Of a stretch of DNA of 64,000 bases, positions 33,151-44,149 are shown one piece after another. The stretch's first letter is position 1. Every line of letters starts with the position of its first letter. Under the pieces are notes generated by a model. That model was not told the DNA's origin. It was given only the letters and a program-made list of their open reading frames with translations, and did no database searches. The position numbers and the translations under genes are program-made. This DNA is from Hippasteria phrygiana (lineage: Eukaryota > Echinodermata > Asteroidea > Valvatida > Goniasteridae). The stretch is from NCBI GenBank assembly GCA_037893225.1, contig JAZGUH010000261.1:1302001-1366000 (forward strand). The letters run 5' to 3'.

Positions 33151-34076
33151 TTACAATTGGGTTATGCCACATGGGTTATCTGTCACCAACAGTGTCACAA
33201 AGACTCATGGCACCATCCAAGGTCCCACCACTGGCATCAGCTTGACCTCATTATCAGTAGAAGAGCATACCTAAACAGTGTTCTCTACACCTGCAGCTAT
33301 CACAGTGCTGACTGTGACTTGGATCACTCTCTGGTATGCAGCAAGGTCATGATTCTCCCAAAGAAATTCCATCACTCAAAATCAAAACTAAAGGGCCATC
33401 TTCAGATAAATACTAATCAAATAACTATTGTAGAAAAGCCACAGAAGTGTCTGCTAACCATTGACACAGCTCGTGTTAATGAAAACCCTAAACCTGAGAA
33501 CGTAGAGCTCAAGTGGAATTACCTCCAAGAAACAATCTATTGCTCTTCTCTGGCTGTGTTTAGGAGGAATGCTGACTGGTTTTAGGCACATTGGTCTGAA
33601 ATTGAGCCAGTTGTTGAAGCAAAGCGGAGGGCTCGCATCAATCTAAAAAAAAAGACCCCCTGCCAAGCTACTCGCATTGCCTACATCTACAGCCCAGCTG
33701 ATAGCTAGACGCTATGCCAACAAATACTGGTCAGTTATGTTGTGAGAGTATACAGTTGGCTGCACACACAGATAACATCAGAACTAAGTACAATGGGATT
33801 AAGAAAGCAAACGGCCTAATATAAAAACAGCACCCCTGAAGTCAAAGGCAGGGGAAATAATCTCTGACCAGAAAGAAACAGATGGGGAGGTAGGTGGAGC
33901 ACTACTCTGAGCTGTATTCTACAGAGAATGTGGTCACAGACGCTGCTCTGAATGCCCTCACAGCCCTGCCAGTTATGGAGGAACTCGACAGTGAACCCAA
34001 AATGGAGGAACTTCAGTAAAGTGATCGACTCCCTGGCAAGTGGTAAAGTCCCGAGAATTGATGAAATCCGAGGTCA

Positions 34077-34694
34077 TTAACCACTCGAGTACGATTATTT
34101 ATAATGAGTCACAGGAGCTGGCGCAGCCTGTGCAGCCAAGCGAAACTGACACAAGAGGCTTGTGAAGCCAAGGGTAACATACACTAGTGATGTAGTCGAG
34201 GCCATCACAAGGCCACACAAGGCCATGCAAGGCCAGCACAAGGCCAGCACAAGGCCAGCACAAGGCCAGCACAAGGCCAGCACAAGGCCAGCACAAGGCC
34301 AGCACAAGGCCAGCACAAGGCCAGCACAAGGCCAGCACAAGGCCAGCACAAGGCCAGCACAAGACCTTCAGTCTTAATTCATGTCTCAAACTATTCAAAT
34401 GAACTGTAATAAAAGCATTCCTTTGTCATGGTTTATGCCTGTTACTTTTGCCTGTTGCAAGCTGGTCTTGTGCCTGGTCTTGTGCCTGGTCTTGTGCCTG
34501 GTCTTGTGCCTGGTCTTGTGCCTGGTCTTGTGCCTGGCCTTGTGCCTGGCCTTGTGATGGCCTCGACTACATCACTGACATACACAATAAACCAACAATG
34601 GATTGAAAATGCAGAGAATGATGTGTTTAGACATCATCTGGCCTGGTGGTAATTTTTTTGCACCTATGGGCTTCATCCAGCTTCAAAGGGTTAA
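34077..34694. mobile_element. TTAA MITE, copy 2, carrying a nested hAT MITE
   Basis: TTAA at 34077-34080 and 34691-34694 flank the family body (CCACTCGAGTACG at the left, CAATGGATTGAAAATGCAGA and CTTCAAAGGG at the right). A hAT-type MITE (34185-34577) is inserted inside. The LINE frame continues on both sides. Confidence 0.8.
34185..34577. mobile_element. hAT-type MITE built on AAGGCC with two tandem arrays
   Basis: Terminal inverted repeats of about 30 bp start TAGTGATGTAGTCGAGGCC at the left and, as reverse complement, CAGTGATGTAGTCGAGGCC at the right. The 8 bp duplication ACATACAC lies at 34177-34184 and 34578-34585, exact. The left arm holds about 12 copies of the 11 bp unit CCAGCACAAGG (34233-34364). 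The right arm holds 8 copies of the 12 bp unit CTGGTCTTGTGC (34462-34557), which in reverse complement is CCAGGCACAAGA-like. About 75 bp of unique sequence separates them. Confidence 0.95.
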
Positions 34695-35599
34695 GTGCAG
34701 CAAAACAGCCCTGCTGCAGTAACTGCATGAACTCTTCTGTCTGTTCTGGAGACAGGGCCTCGTACCTCAAGATATGCGAGATACAAAGATCATTACCCTG
34801 TGCAAAAACAAGGCTGACCGGGGTGAGTTTCCCTCGAGAGACTTCAGATTTTTGCGGAGCGAATATACCCTGATCGGTGCAGTGTGGTTTCAGGGCAGGC
34901 AGGTCCAGAGTGGACATGGTTTTTATTGGCACCAACACTCTTTGGTATATTCTTTTCAATAGACCTGACCCATGCCTTTGGTGACTCCAAGAATGGTGTG
35001 CACCTGCACCTCAGATCGGGTGTCAAGCTCTTTAATATCGCCAGACCTCGCTCCAAAACCAAACTCTAGCACACCTTCATCTGAGAAGCTCTTTTCACAG
35101 ACAATGCTGCCCTGGTGGCACACCACGAGGATGAGCTACACTACATGGTTGATAGACTGTGCAGTGCTGGCAAGGATTTTGGCCCGAGAAGACTGAAGAA
35201 GACTGAAGTCATGGGTCAGGCTGTAGCAACCTCTCCATCCATCAGTAACTACATCTTCAAGGCCGTGGATCAATTTACCTACCTAGGATCAACAATTACA
35301 ACTAACCTCTCCCTCAATGCCAAGGCAGCAGCTGTCATGGCCAAACTGAATAAGCGTGCGTGGTCCAACAACAAGCTTATAGAGAAGACCAGTATAAGAG
35401 TCTTTTAAGCATGTGTGCTTAGTACTTTTCTGTACAGCAGCGAAGCATGGTCCATGTATGCCAAGCAAGAGAGAAGGCTCAGCTCCTTCTACCTGCACTG
35501 TGTCAGGCAAATTTCTATTCATCTCATGGCAAGGCAAAGTGCAAAATACCAATTGCTTTTGTGTCTTAAAGACTCAATGATTGCAGCGGTCTGACTGGA

Positions 35600-36600
35600 A
35601 ATACATGTGTTTGAAAGTCATTCCAGGATATGTAGCATGCCAGCAGTTTTGATGAAGTAGATGTACCACTGATTTGTCTTGTGGTAACTCGAGTGGCTGC
35701 ATAAATGTAGGAGGTGGGAGTAGTATTGGTTCTGCTTTCAGCATGTGTATTAATTTCGGACACCAAAATTGGGTTCTCCAGTTGGAAACAATTAGAAGTA
35801 CTTCTTCCTGATTGTGTTGTATCTTCTGGAGAACTCTCCCAATTAGACTAAAAGGAGGGAAACATAAACAGATTGAATGTGTCTACGGTAATAGCCCCTG
35901 GATCATGTTTCCATGACACATAAGGTTTCTGATAGTTTAATCTCAATGCAAAGAGATTAATGTTTGGCTCAATAAGCCTTTGCTTAAACGTAGTGTGTAC
36001 ATGATTGGTTATTGTTGCAATTTTCAGAAATGGGTGGATTTGGGGGTTAGTATTTTATAGGAAATATGTTGGATGGCGGAAAAAACGAGACAAACGGCGC
36101 TCGTTTTCAACCGTCGGGCGGATGTTTTTAGTCAAAGCGTGCGGGGCTGCCTGGACGCGTGACGCGCTATGAATGCCAGCATGCCTGGGGCACGCTACTC
36201 GTCCAGGTAGCCATGCGCGCCTTGACTAAAAGCTACAGGGCAGTTTTCCAACGATTTCCGGCTGGAAATCTTTGGAAAACGATATAGATTTCCACTTTTC
36301 TTGACAACGACAGCACACCTGGTGCCATCATTTCACAGGATGATTGAGACTACTATTATCTTACAAAATTATGCACCTTCAAACGGTGCCCGAGATGCCT
36401 TAGATTGCAGGAGAAAGCCCCTGGAGAAAGCCCCTTCGGCACATTCCACGTTTGGTGGGTGAATGGTACAACCCCTCCCTAAATGAAAGGCTAGATCCAC
36501 CCCTGGAGGATGATACTACTTTGCAACATGGTTAAAATGGTGTCGGACACTTTGGTTAAGTTAAAACTATTAAAATTGTTGTGAATTTCAACTCGACTGA
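35600..36600. other. Region downstream of CDK10 exons; one inverted repeat
   Basis: No exon was recognised, although the last CDK10 exon(s) must lie beyond 36602 on this side. An imperfect inverted repeat joins 36126-36160 (TTTTTAGTCAAAGCGTGC...) to 36208-36238 (...GCGCGCCTTGACTAAAAGC), a foldback of about 115 bp with CpG-rich arms. Confidence 0.5.
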
Positions 36601-36601
36601 C

Positions 36602-36741
36602 CTTTTGGTTGGGTCATACATGAACAGGAAATTAAGGAGACGTAAACCAGCCTGAGACAGCCATGGGAACTTGTGCTTCAAGTTGTTGTATGGCTGCTTC
36701 TTTAGGGTATATTTCTCTAGCATAGGCAAGCTGGAATAACC
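36602..36741 (-). CDS. CDK10: CDK10, kinase C-lobe exon (fifth found)
   Basis: A 140 bp exon on the minus strand encodes part of the kinase C-lobe: [16 protein letters not shown] and [15 protein letters not shown] are hallmarks of CDK10 (alphaG-alphaI region and the end of the kinase fold). The acceptor is CTGCAG|GGT at 36742 and the donor is AG|GTCAGT at 36602/36601. It starts in phase 0 and ends after two bases of an arginine codon, matching the previous exon. CDK10 pairs with cyclin M (CCNM) and phosphorylates ETS2. The next exon downstream was not found in the window. No defect is seen. Confidence 0.93.
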
Positions 36742-37233
36742 CTGCAGAAAAGAGACAAGCAACCTACATGTACACCAGTGACTTCAAGATTAACAATGGT
36801 GTTTTTCAGTTTATCAATGCATCAACTTGGTGCACCCCGAACCAAATCCCAACTACATCAACCGGACTAATCCCCGAATCTGTCACATTGAAATAGCTGG
36901 GAATGGTCAGGTTGATGTAGCAAGAATCAGTAAGGTTGACGTAGTGTAGTTGGGATGGGTCAGGTTGTCGATTTTGACTTTGAAAAATATGTCCCATTTC
37001 TATATTCCCGAAACTCCATTCTTGATTTCCCAACATCTCTAACAACTGTCCCACATGGTGGTTTAATATACTTTTTTAAGATGTCAGGATAGACATCATG
37101 CTGGATTCAGGCAGGTCACCACAAGTAAACTACATTTGTAGTTGTCTTCATGAAATCTCTTCTTTTTTTTTATAGAAAAAGATACAACTGCACAGGGTTT
37201 TTACATAAATAAAATTTGTAGAATGATACATAC

Positions 37234-37357
37234 AGGCCAGATGCTGTCATTGGGAGTTCCAAGCAAGTCAATGATTAACTGAACCTGTTGCAGCTCAGAT
37301 GTCCCGGGCATTAAGGGTTGGTTTGCCAACAACTCACTCAGTATACATCCTGCAGCC
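37234..37357 (-). CDS. CDK10: CDK10, kinase exon (fourth found)
   Basis: A 124 bp exon encodes (W)[18 protein letters not shown] and [15 protein letters not shown], the alphaF helix and the following CDK insert region. The aspartate and tryptophan of IDMW come from the exon upstream, and the split tryptophan codon (TG|G) fits exactly. The acceptor is GTAG|GGCT at 37358 and the donor CCT|GTATGT at 37233. Its intron to the next exon is 492 bp, the shortest here. Positions 37271-37326 recur identically at 39355-39410 inside the upstream intron. Confidence 0.95.
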
Positions 37358-38161
37358 CTACATGTGGGATAGGAAACAAATTGCCACAATGAAGTCTGTT
37401 TGAACAGGAAGGCAAACTGTATCCTGCTTGAGCCACATTTGAACAAAGGTGAAATAAAGTACATAACCAACCATCGAACATGTCACTTTTGGATAAGAAG
37501 CATTCATATTTGTCAAAGTTTGAAAAAGTATATTTTGTATGTCATTACAATACAACTGTGGTGTTTTTCAGTGTTTCCACACTTTAATTTTTGGCCAAAG
37601 GATCCTGGTGAGTGTGCCCTGCTATTGACCTTTTAAAAGTCCTGGATAAAGTCCACCCCTAAGTGTGAAGTACAGTAACGCTAAACTAAATAATGACAGC
37701 ATTAATTCACATAATTCATTCATAAATCAAGAATCGCCAAACCGAACGATCAATTAAAAAGCCAAAGCCAGTATAAAGGGTTTATCAAGATGCACAAGAA
37801 AAAATTGCAAAAGAAAAACGAATATAACAAGGGTGAAAAGCCCAACCCTCTTAAGATTATGAGCAAAAGAGAGGGCAGCACTTAGCCAATTGGCCGGTGT
37901 GAGTTTATTGAAAGATCTACATTTTGAGCTGGTATACAGCTTTTTCCCTAGAATCTCATAAAGTAAAAAATAAATATATCAATAAATAAATAAATAAAAA
38001 AGCAAAACAAAGTGAACAGTAGTGGCAGAGACCTACATGTATGCGAGTGTAAATCATGAACAGTCATGTAATGTGAATAGTGCAAGCGTAATGTGGAGGC
38101 TTACCCAGTATTGGAAGGTAATCTACATTTGTATGCATCCACCAATGATTTTGCTATGTGC

Positions 38162-38258
38162 ATTCTTTGAATGATCCTCTGTTGCTTTACCGTACTTGTC
38201 CTTGGTTTGTCCTGTTTGTGTTGGTCCTTGTCAATTTATATGTGTAACATAAGTTATT
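38162..38258 (+). repeat. Copy of the L2-like LINE 3' tail
   Basis: Closely matches 13252-13345, for example TTCTTTGAATGATCCTCTGT and GTCCTTGTCAATTTATA, with a small internal difference. It is a heavily 5'-truncated LINE insertion. Confidence 0.8.
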
Positions 38259-39354
38259 TTTTTTTGGTAGTTTAATGGAACCAGTGTAAGCTATGAAAAT
38301 ACCATGACAATTTCATTTTTCTACACGTCAATGGGCTTTTCTACTTGACAAGCTTCCTTTTTGGAGAAGCCCACCACTTAATAATCTTATCCGTTTAGGC
38401 CTATCTACTATGATTGTAAATCTTTTGTTTGTTTTTTTGATTAAGTGGAAATATATATGAATGAATATTAACATCACTTTTTGAGGTTTTCTGCATGTAA
38501 GTTGACACCTGATGACATCATCATTACATTTGTACACATGACCAAACCTATTGTTAAAAAGGTATCACTCTTCTTTGAACTCGGATGCTTACCAGATTCT
38601 CCTAGATGCTAGCAAACTGATGTTATAAGCGTTTCACTTTGAACTTCCATTAAGTCCGGAAGTAAAGGTCAAAAGACAAATACTTCCGGCAAAAAATGTA
38701 CACCGAGATAAGATCTATCTGGTTACCAAATATGAAGGCCATCCGGTTTAAAAGTAATAATAAAGAGGTAGTCCTAATAATAGGACTGTTCATTTTCAAA
38801 TAATTAAGTATTTGATTATTTGAAAATAAGTTTGACCGAATACTCAAACATTCAATACTCTCCGATCAAGTTCGCATCAGCTGCATTTGCATGCCGCGCC
38901 GGTAAAAAGTTGCACGCAAAGCACACCGGTGTTTTACGTGCAGCGATCAATATTATAAACTGCCCGATCAACATTTTTTGCATGCGTCTGTCGTATCATT
39001 ACTTGTCTGGTTTTCTTTTTTTAGACGGGAACAATAACCTCAGTCCACAAAATGTGTCTTTCATTAAACACCCCCGAAGGAGATGTGTAATCGCCATGTT
39101 AGACTAGATGGAGGTTCCATCAGAGAAGCCTTTGTGGATCGCTGCAATGTCGCATCTGTAATTTTTCACTGATCCTATCGCCAAATTAGCGTAGAACAAG
39201 GAATAATAGGAAGTCCGAAATAGCCGTTAGAGACGCTGTGGGCGGATCCGCCGCTTGTTTGTCCATCACTTCCCCCCCCCCCCCCCCCCCCCCGAGTTGT
39301 TTGACAACATGCGAACTCACGTTTAAACTAGACAAGTACAGGCACACCCTACTG

Positions 39355-39410
39355 ATGATTAACTGAACCTGTTGCAGCTCAGATGTCCCGGGCATTAAGG
39401 GTTGGTTTGC
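39355..39410 (-). pseudogene. Displaced fragment of a CDK10 exon
   Basis: These 56 bp are identical to 37271-37326 within the fourth CDK10 exon, in the same orientation, 2.1 kb upstream in the preceding intron. The copy stops in mid-exon at both ends and has no splice sites of its own. A C run lies 60 bp away. It is an ectopic exon fragment, not an alternative exon. Confidence 0.9.
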
Positions 39411-40502
39411 AAAAATGTAATGACGGCAGACGCCATAATGACATCAAGTGTCAAATTACAATATGATTCACAAAGTTTTAATATTTGGGTATCAGACAGA
39501 TCTAATATTGATCTACATTTCTGGTTATGTTCATTTTTATTTGCCCTTTCGTTCCGGGGTCACCAGAAGCTAGAAAAGTCAAGCAATCGCAAAATCAGAC
39601 TTTTAGCAAATATGAGGAACCTGTGACCAGTTCAGGGGTCAGTGGTATCGATACACATGCATGCAAACAAATGCATACGAGGTGATGACGTCATCATGGA
39701 TAAAATGACCAAAAAAGGGCCTATTTTATGACGTACTCTCTAACTGAATGACACACAACATTCAGATCTAGTAATCAGTTAGATCTTGTTTTCTAAATGT
39801 TTTGCTTGAAAGTGGTTTTTTGTTTGACCTATAATTCTAGGGTTACCGGAAATACAAATGCAACATCTTTTCAACAACTGGTGACATACAGATGTTGATG
39901 TAGTGATCTCATGATGATGTCATCAATGTTAACATACATGCAGAAAACCTCAAAAATGAACCTTTTTAAAGGTAATTTCCTAATATTACAATGAAAAAAA
40001 TCTCACTTTTTCCCAGATTTTCAATCGTTATTCTAAACACATATTTGAACCTTACATTTGAACTATATTAACTGCATTTTTTGAGGCTGATATTTGTAAG
40101 AAATGGGGAATATGGCCAACAAAAAATACCATCAAAAAATACCATTTTTTTTCGCACCGTAATTTTGAATAAACATGTTCACTATTTTTTTAATGGATTT
40201 TCTTCATTTTTGTGTTCTTGTAAGAAGAAACATTCTTGTAATCCAATGACAATCCCAGAAAATACAATTTTTAGAAGCGATACCCTTAACCCTCCTCCTA
40301 TTATAACTATCACATCCTATTAAAAAATCTACCCACTTCCTCCGACAGGTTGTGTGTTTGTTTGAACCAATTTTGGCACCGAGAGAGGGAGGGTTAAAAC
40401 CCACTAAATTTGTCAAATTTAACAAAACAAACACTATTTTCATGTTTTTGTATTTTTTTTTACAACTTTTTTGGTAATATTGACAATTTGCTGAGCTACA
40501 CT

Positions 40503-40878
40503 TTAATCCCATGAGTACGGTATTTTACGGGAGACGTCAGGGTGCCGCGGCGCCTCTGGCAGCCAAGCGAACCGCTACAATGTGTTTGTGCAGTCAAGCG
40601 TAACATATACACAATAGAGTACCGAAGTCTGACGTCAGTTGGCGTAACAACTGGTTCCAAACAAATGTAAATTTCGACTGTTCCTTTGTTAACAGTCAGT
40701 CATGCAAACACATAAAAGTATTCTGGTTCCAAACATTGCATTGACGTCATCACTTCGGTGCTCTATAATCCAACAATAGATTGAAACTGCACAAACAGCG
40801 GCCAATGGCGTCATACGGCCTGGTGGCACTGGGTTTTTTTTTACGCCATATGGCGTCATCCATACGCAAGGGGTTTAA
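40503..40878. mobile_element. TTAA MITE, copy 3, with nested TA element
   Basis: TTAA at 40503-40506 and 40875-40878 bound the family body (GGGAGACGTCAGGGTGCCG, CTCTGGCAGCCAAGC, GATTGAAACTGCACAAACAG). A second element is inserted at 40617-40763. Confidence 0.82.
40617..40763. mobile_element. Small TA-flanked MITE, nested
   Basis: The ends GAGTACCGAAGTCTGACGTCA and (reverse complement) GAGCACCGAAGTGATGACGT are inverted repeats bounded by TA (40615-40616, 40764-40765). TA target sites suit the Tc1/mariner superfamily. GGTTCCAAACA occurs twice inside. Confidence 0.8.
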
Positions 40879-40903
40879 AACAATATAATTCGTTATGAGC
40901 TTG

Positions 40904-41120
40904 TTAACCCCTTGAACACAGCTGACGTCAATAGCCGCAGTTTGAAAATTACCACCTGGCTGGTTGATGGCTACACCCACATTCTCTCCATTTTCAACCA
41001 TTGTTGGGTTATTTTGTGTTATGCTTGGCTGCACAAGCCTCTTGTATCTGTTTCACTTGGATGCACAAGCCAGCGTGGCATGCCGGCGCCCCATTATAAC
41101 ACCCGGACTTAAGGGATTAA
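40904..41120. mobile_element. TTAA MITE, copy 4
   Basis: TTAA at 40904-40907 and 41117-41120; left end CCCCTTGAACACAG, right end CGGACTTAAGGGA. The body is in opposite orientation to copy 3 (CAACCATTGTTGGGTTATT, GCTTGGCTGCACAAGC). It lies only 26 bp from copy 3. Confidence 0.75.
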
Positions 41121-42634
41121 TCAATTTGTCTAATTAACCGTATACCCAAATAAGGTAAAAGTTACCCTAATTGTAGGAGAGTACCTTAACGTCTTATCTC
41201 GAACTGCAGAATAGTGTTTTTACATTTGGTGATCAGATGTAGATCTTATCTTGATAAGATCTATGGAAGCACTTTTGTGTGTGACCTTTACTTCTGGGGT
41301 TATGATTGTTACTTATTTTCACTTCATTATAACAGAATAAAGAACACAAAAAATGTACATATGTATTTCACCCAGCAATGATAATCATAAACACATCAAC
41401 TTCTGTAAATGTTGCAAATGTCATATCTCCTTAACTGAATGACGTATGACCTTCATGACAGATCTTGTCTTAACCCTAACCCCCCAGGTTGTATGCAAAT
41501 TCGTATTGATATTGATGGATTCAGCAGTGTTAGGGTGTACATTTTGGGTTGGGAATGTTTTCCGTTTGATCTTTACTTCCAGGGTTGCTGGAAATTCAAT
41601 GTTTAAGGCTTATAACATCAAAGCGGTAGACACAAACATTATATTTACATTTATTGCAGATCTGGGTTCCTAGAAATCCTTAGAAAGGTCACAACTTTCG
41701 AATAAAAGGTATTGTGATGTACACAGATGTATGATGTCATAATGATAATCATCATCCCAAAGTGAACATTTTTGAAATGTAATATCACACAAGGTTTTAA
41801 CATTTTGGTGATCACATACGTCTGATCTTTAGAGTTAGACACATTTTTGTGTTCTTGTTATCTTTTCCTTTGAATTGTAATTCTGGGCCATTGGAAGTTC
41901 AGAGTAAAATGTTTATAATAAAAGAACCTGTAGGAGCTATGAGAATCTGGTCAGAAGAATAATGCCTTTGCAATATAACAGGGGTGGTGACATCATTCAT
42001 TAAAAGATCGCCCACAAGGGCCAAGTATGACAAAAGATTCTTTAAAAATATGACTAAAAGAGCCATACATGTACATGTAGGTGACCCTTATATCAGGACT
42101 TAGATTACAGACATGGTTTCTTCTGAATTGTGTGGAGACATAGTACTCCACCATTGGGCAGAAAGACCGAAATACCTCACGTTTGTGCTAAAACAAACAT
42201 ACATACATGTACATCAATTTTGTCATTGTTTGTCCAACTTTTAATAAAGTTTCAGATGATTTTATGTAAAAAACCAGAAATTGATTCTCAGAATTGGTTT
42301 AGTTGACAAACATCTTTAAAGATGATTAAAAAGTTATTAGGAAATCTGTATTTATTAAAATATTTTAATGGTTTATTAATATTTAGTATTTTAACTTCCA
42401 GTTGGAAGTAAAAAATAACTTTTTTACAGTAAAAAACTTGTAATTCGTTTCAACATCAGCTAAAATATAATTAGTTTGAATTATAAGAAAAAATAATTAT
42501 CAATAAACAATCCCTGCTCCAAAATCAAAATGTCACTCATGTATTCCAGCACAGTTTATTTGCAAAGCTTAATTGTTTCTTGCAGAGATTGGTATTTTCT
42601 TATCAATATTGTAGAAATTTGCACTTACACCTAC

Positions 42635-42764
42635 CACATGTCAATTGCTGTTGTCTGCACGGTGGACCCAAGCAGTAATTCTGGCGCCCTGTACCACAGT
42701 GTTACAACCCTTGGAGTCATAGGTTGAATTGGTAGCCCAAAGGTTCTTGCAAGACCAAAATCAG
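42635..42764 (-). CDS. CDK10: CDK10, activation-segment exon (third found)
   Basis: A 130 bp exon encodes (A)[17 protein letters not shown], then [15 protein letters not shown] and TAIDM(W). It carries the DFG magnesium-binding motif, the threonine of the activation loop and the WYRAPE P+1 loop, as in CDKs. The acceptor is CACAG|CTGATT at 42765 and the donor ATGTG|GTAGGT at 42635/42634. Phases on both sides agree with the neighbouring exons. FGLARTFG followed by [14 protein letters not shown] is the CDK10/CDK11 type. No defect is seen. Confidence 0.95.
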
Positions 42765-42859
42765 CTGTGAATACATATACATGTAATTCAAATATTAAGG
42801 CAAAAGTTCTAGAAAATTTGTCAAACAAACCAGCATGTAAATTCGAATAAATTGTCAAA

Positions 42860-43062
42860 GTGAACAAAGAAAACTGGCAGGAGTGGGATGGGATTCGAAC
42901 CTGCGACCTCTGGAATACCATACCAGTGCCCTACCAACTGAGTTATCTTGCCATATGTTGGCATTCTCCCAAATTGTGGGTGCTAGTCAGACGTTATAAA
43001 CCCATAATGGCATATATAGCCAGAGATCATGCCCAAATTGAACAAAGAAAACTGGCAGGAAC
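42860..43062 (-). repeat. tRNA-like SINE, with partial tandem second unit
   Basis: On the minus strand a tRNA-like head is seen with box A-like ATAACTCAGTTGGTAG, an anticodon arm CTGGT-ATGGTAT-TCCAG (anticodon position GGT) and box B GGTTCGAATCC (42889-42957). Acceptor pairing is poor, so this is not a working tRNA. The body resembles the arms at 62847 and 63744. TGAACAAAGAAAACTGGCAG occurs at 42861 and again at 43039, the start of a second, truncated unit. Confidence 0.7.
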
Positions 43063-43614
43063 AAGAGCGGGAACAAAGACACTGATAATTTGGGAATATT
43101 TTAAAAGTACTTTCGGTGTTATTTGTTACGGACTCTAAAGTCAAAATTTTATTTGCAATGACTCATCATCATGATAAAAATAAGAATGTCAGGGTCAGTT
43201 TTTGTAATGACTTTCTATAGCCTGTAGTCCATTTTCATGTTCTTGAGCCTTTAAACCTCAGAACACACATGTAGTGTATCAGGTTCCAAGCTCTTGTTGA
43301 AGGTATCACAAGGAGCACCATCTATTTTGGGCAGTTTAGCTTTAAGGTAACAAGGACACATCCATGCAACAGATTGATGTCTTAATATGAGCTGGTAGTG
43401 TCAATGAGCGAGCGTCATAGCATGGCAGTCCAACATGCAAATTGTACACTACACTGTACAATACATGTACCCTGAACATGGTTGCAATTTGGGTTTTTTC
43501 CCACTTGTCATTGATAACAGGCACATCAGTTTTTAACAGGTTTACTTGAAAACCACTAGGACATACCAGTCCAACAGGGTAATAAAAGTTCATGGCCCTT
43601 AGTCGAGTGCTTGC

Positions 43615-43792
43615 TTAACCCCTCGTATACGGATAATGCCATTTGGTACTATTTGTGCAGTTTCAATCCATTGTTGGATTATTGTGTATGTTACGCTTGA
43701 CTGCACAAGCACATTGTGTCTGTTTCACTTGGCTGCCAGAGCCGGCGCGACACCCCGGAGCCTCCTGTAAGTAACCGTACTCAAGGGGTTAA
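43615..43792. mobile_element. TTAA MITE, copy 5
   Basis: TTAA at 43615-43618 and 43789-43792. The ends CCCCTCGTATACGG and CCGTACTCAAGGGG are inverted repeats. It is the cleanest full-length copy of the family (178 bp with target sites), in opposite orientation to copies 1 and 3. Confidence 0.9.
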
Positions 43793-44149
43793 GGAATCAA
43801 CATCTGATGTTTGCATACAACACAACAGGTTGCAACATGCAGTCCCACAAGGAAATGTTAAGCTTGTCACTATGTTGAGGGCCGACAATACAGGAAATAG
43901 ATCAAACTTCTGCGATTCTGTGTGATCTTGAGATTTTGTTAGATAAATCTAAGTTTCAAGTAGAGAGATTCATATTACCACTTGATTTTACTGCCTTGTA
44001 ATATTTGTACCCCTTGCTTCTCATGTAAAACTTTATGCCTGGTGACAGCTTACACCAGGAAAGTTGGAGGTAAACATTTGATAACTATACATTACATGAA
44101 AACATGCTTTAGTTAGGTATCGCATACATGTATGTTGAGTACAACTTAC

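Larger units (their letters stand above)
33157..35560 (+). pseudogene. LINE (endonuclease-RT, RTE/Nimb-like) with nested MITEs
   Basis: The endonuclease C-terminus is seen as SWHHPRSHHWHQLDLIISRR and SADCDLDHSLVCSKV (33205-33345). The linker and RT start follow (IDSLASGKVPRIDEI near 34030-34070), and the TTAA MITE inserts at 34077. RT resumes after 34694 in several frames: QDMRDTKIITLCKNKADRG, a LRQIF/D box degraded near 34960, AFKAVDQFTYLGSTIT (35255-35300), then SSEAWSMYAKQERRLSSFYLHC to about 35500. The style matches the LINE at 17.4 kb. It is broken by stops and frameshifts. Confidence 0.85.
39500..41910. repeat. Degenerate 285-300 bp repeat series
   Basis: A phrase like ACTTC(C/T)GGGGT(T/C)(A/G)C(T/C)GGAA recurs near 39550, 39830, 41290, 41580 and 41880. 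Each copy is followed by AT-rich sequence and often preceded by TAACTGAATGAC and AGATCT words. Spacing is about 280-300 bp within each cluster; the TTAA MITEs lie in the gap. Copies are strongly diverged. Confidence 0.45.
37358..42634 (-). other. CDK10 intron with repeats
   Basis: This 5.3 kb intron holds a 95 bp LINE 3'-tail copy (38162-38258), an exon-fragment duplicate (39355-39410) beside a run of about 22 C (39271-39293), a loose 285-300 bp repeat series (39.5-41.9 kb) and two TTAA MITEs. A 13 bp-stem palindrome of AT sequence lies at about 38792-38826. Confidence 0.7.

Noticed and set aside
34095..34398. Open frames encoding CWPCAGLVLAL repeats
   Set aside because: They are translations of the 11 bp tandem array, open only because the unit has no stop in some frames.
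39186..39395. Alternative CDK10 exon
   Set aside because: The coding match is limited to a 56 bp copied fragment without splice sites; the rest is a C run and unrelated sequence.
42889..42957. Possible tRNA gene (minus strand)
   Set aside because: Box A, box B and an anticodon arm are present, but the acceptor and T stems do not pair well and the same segment recurs in a repeat family. It is a SINE head.
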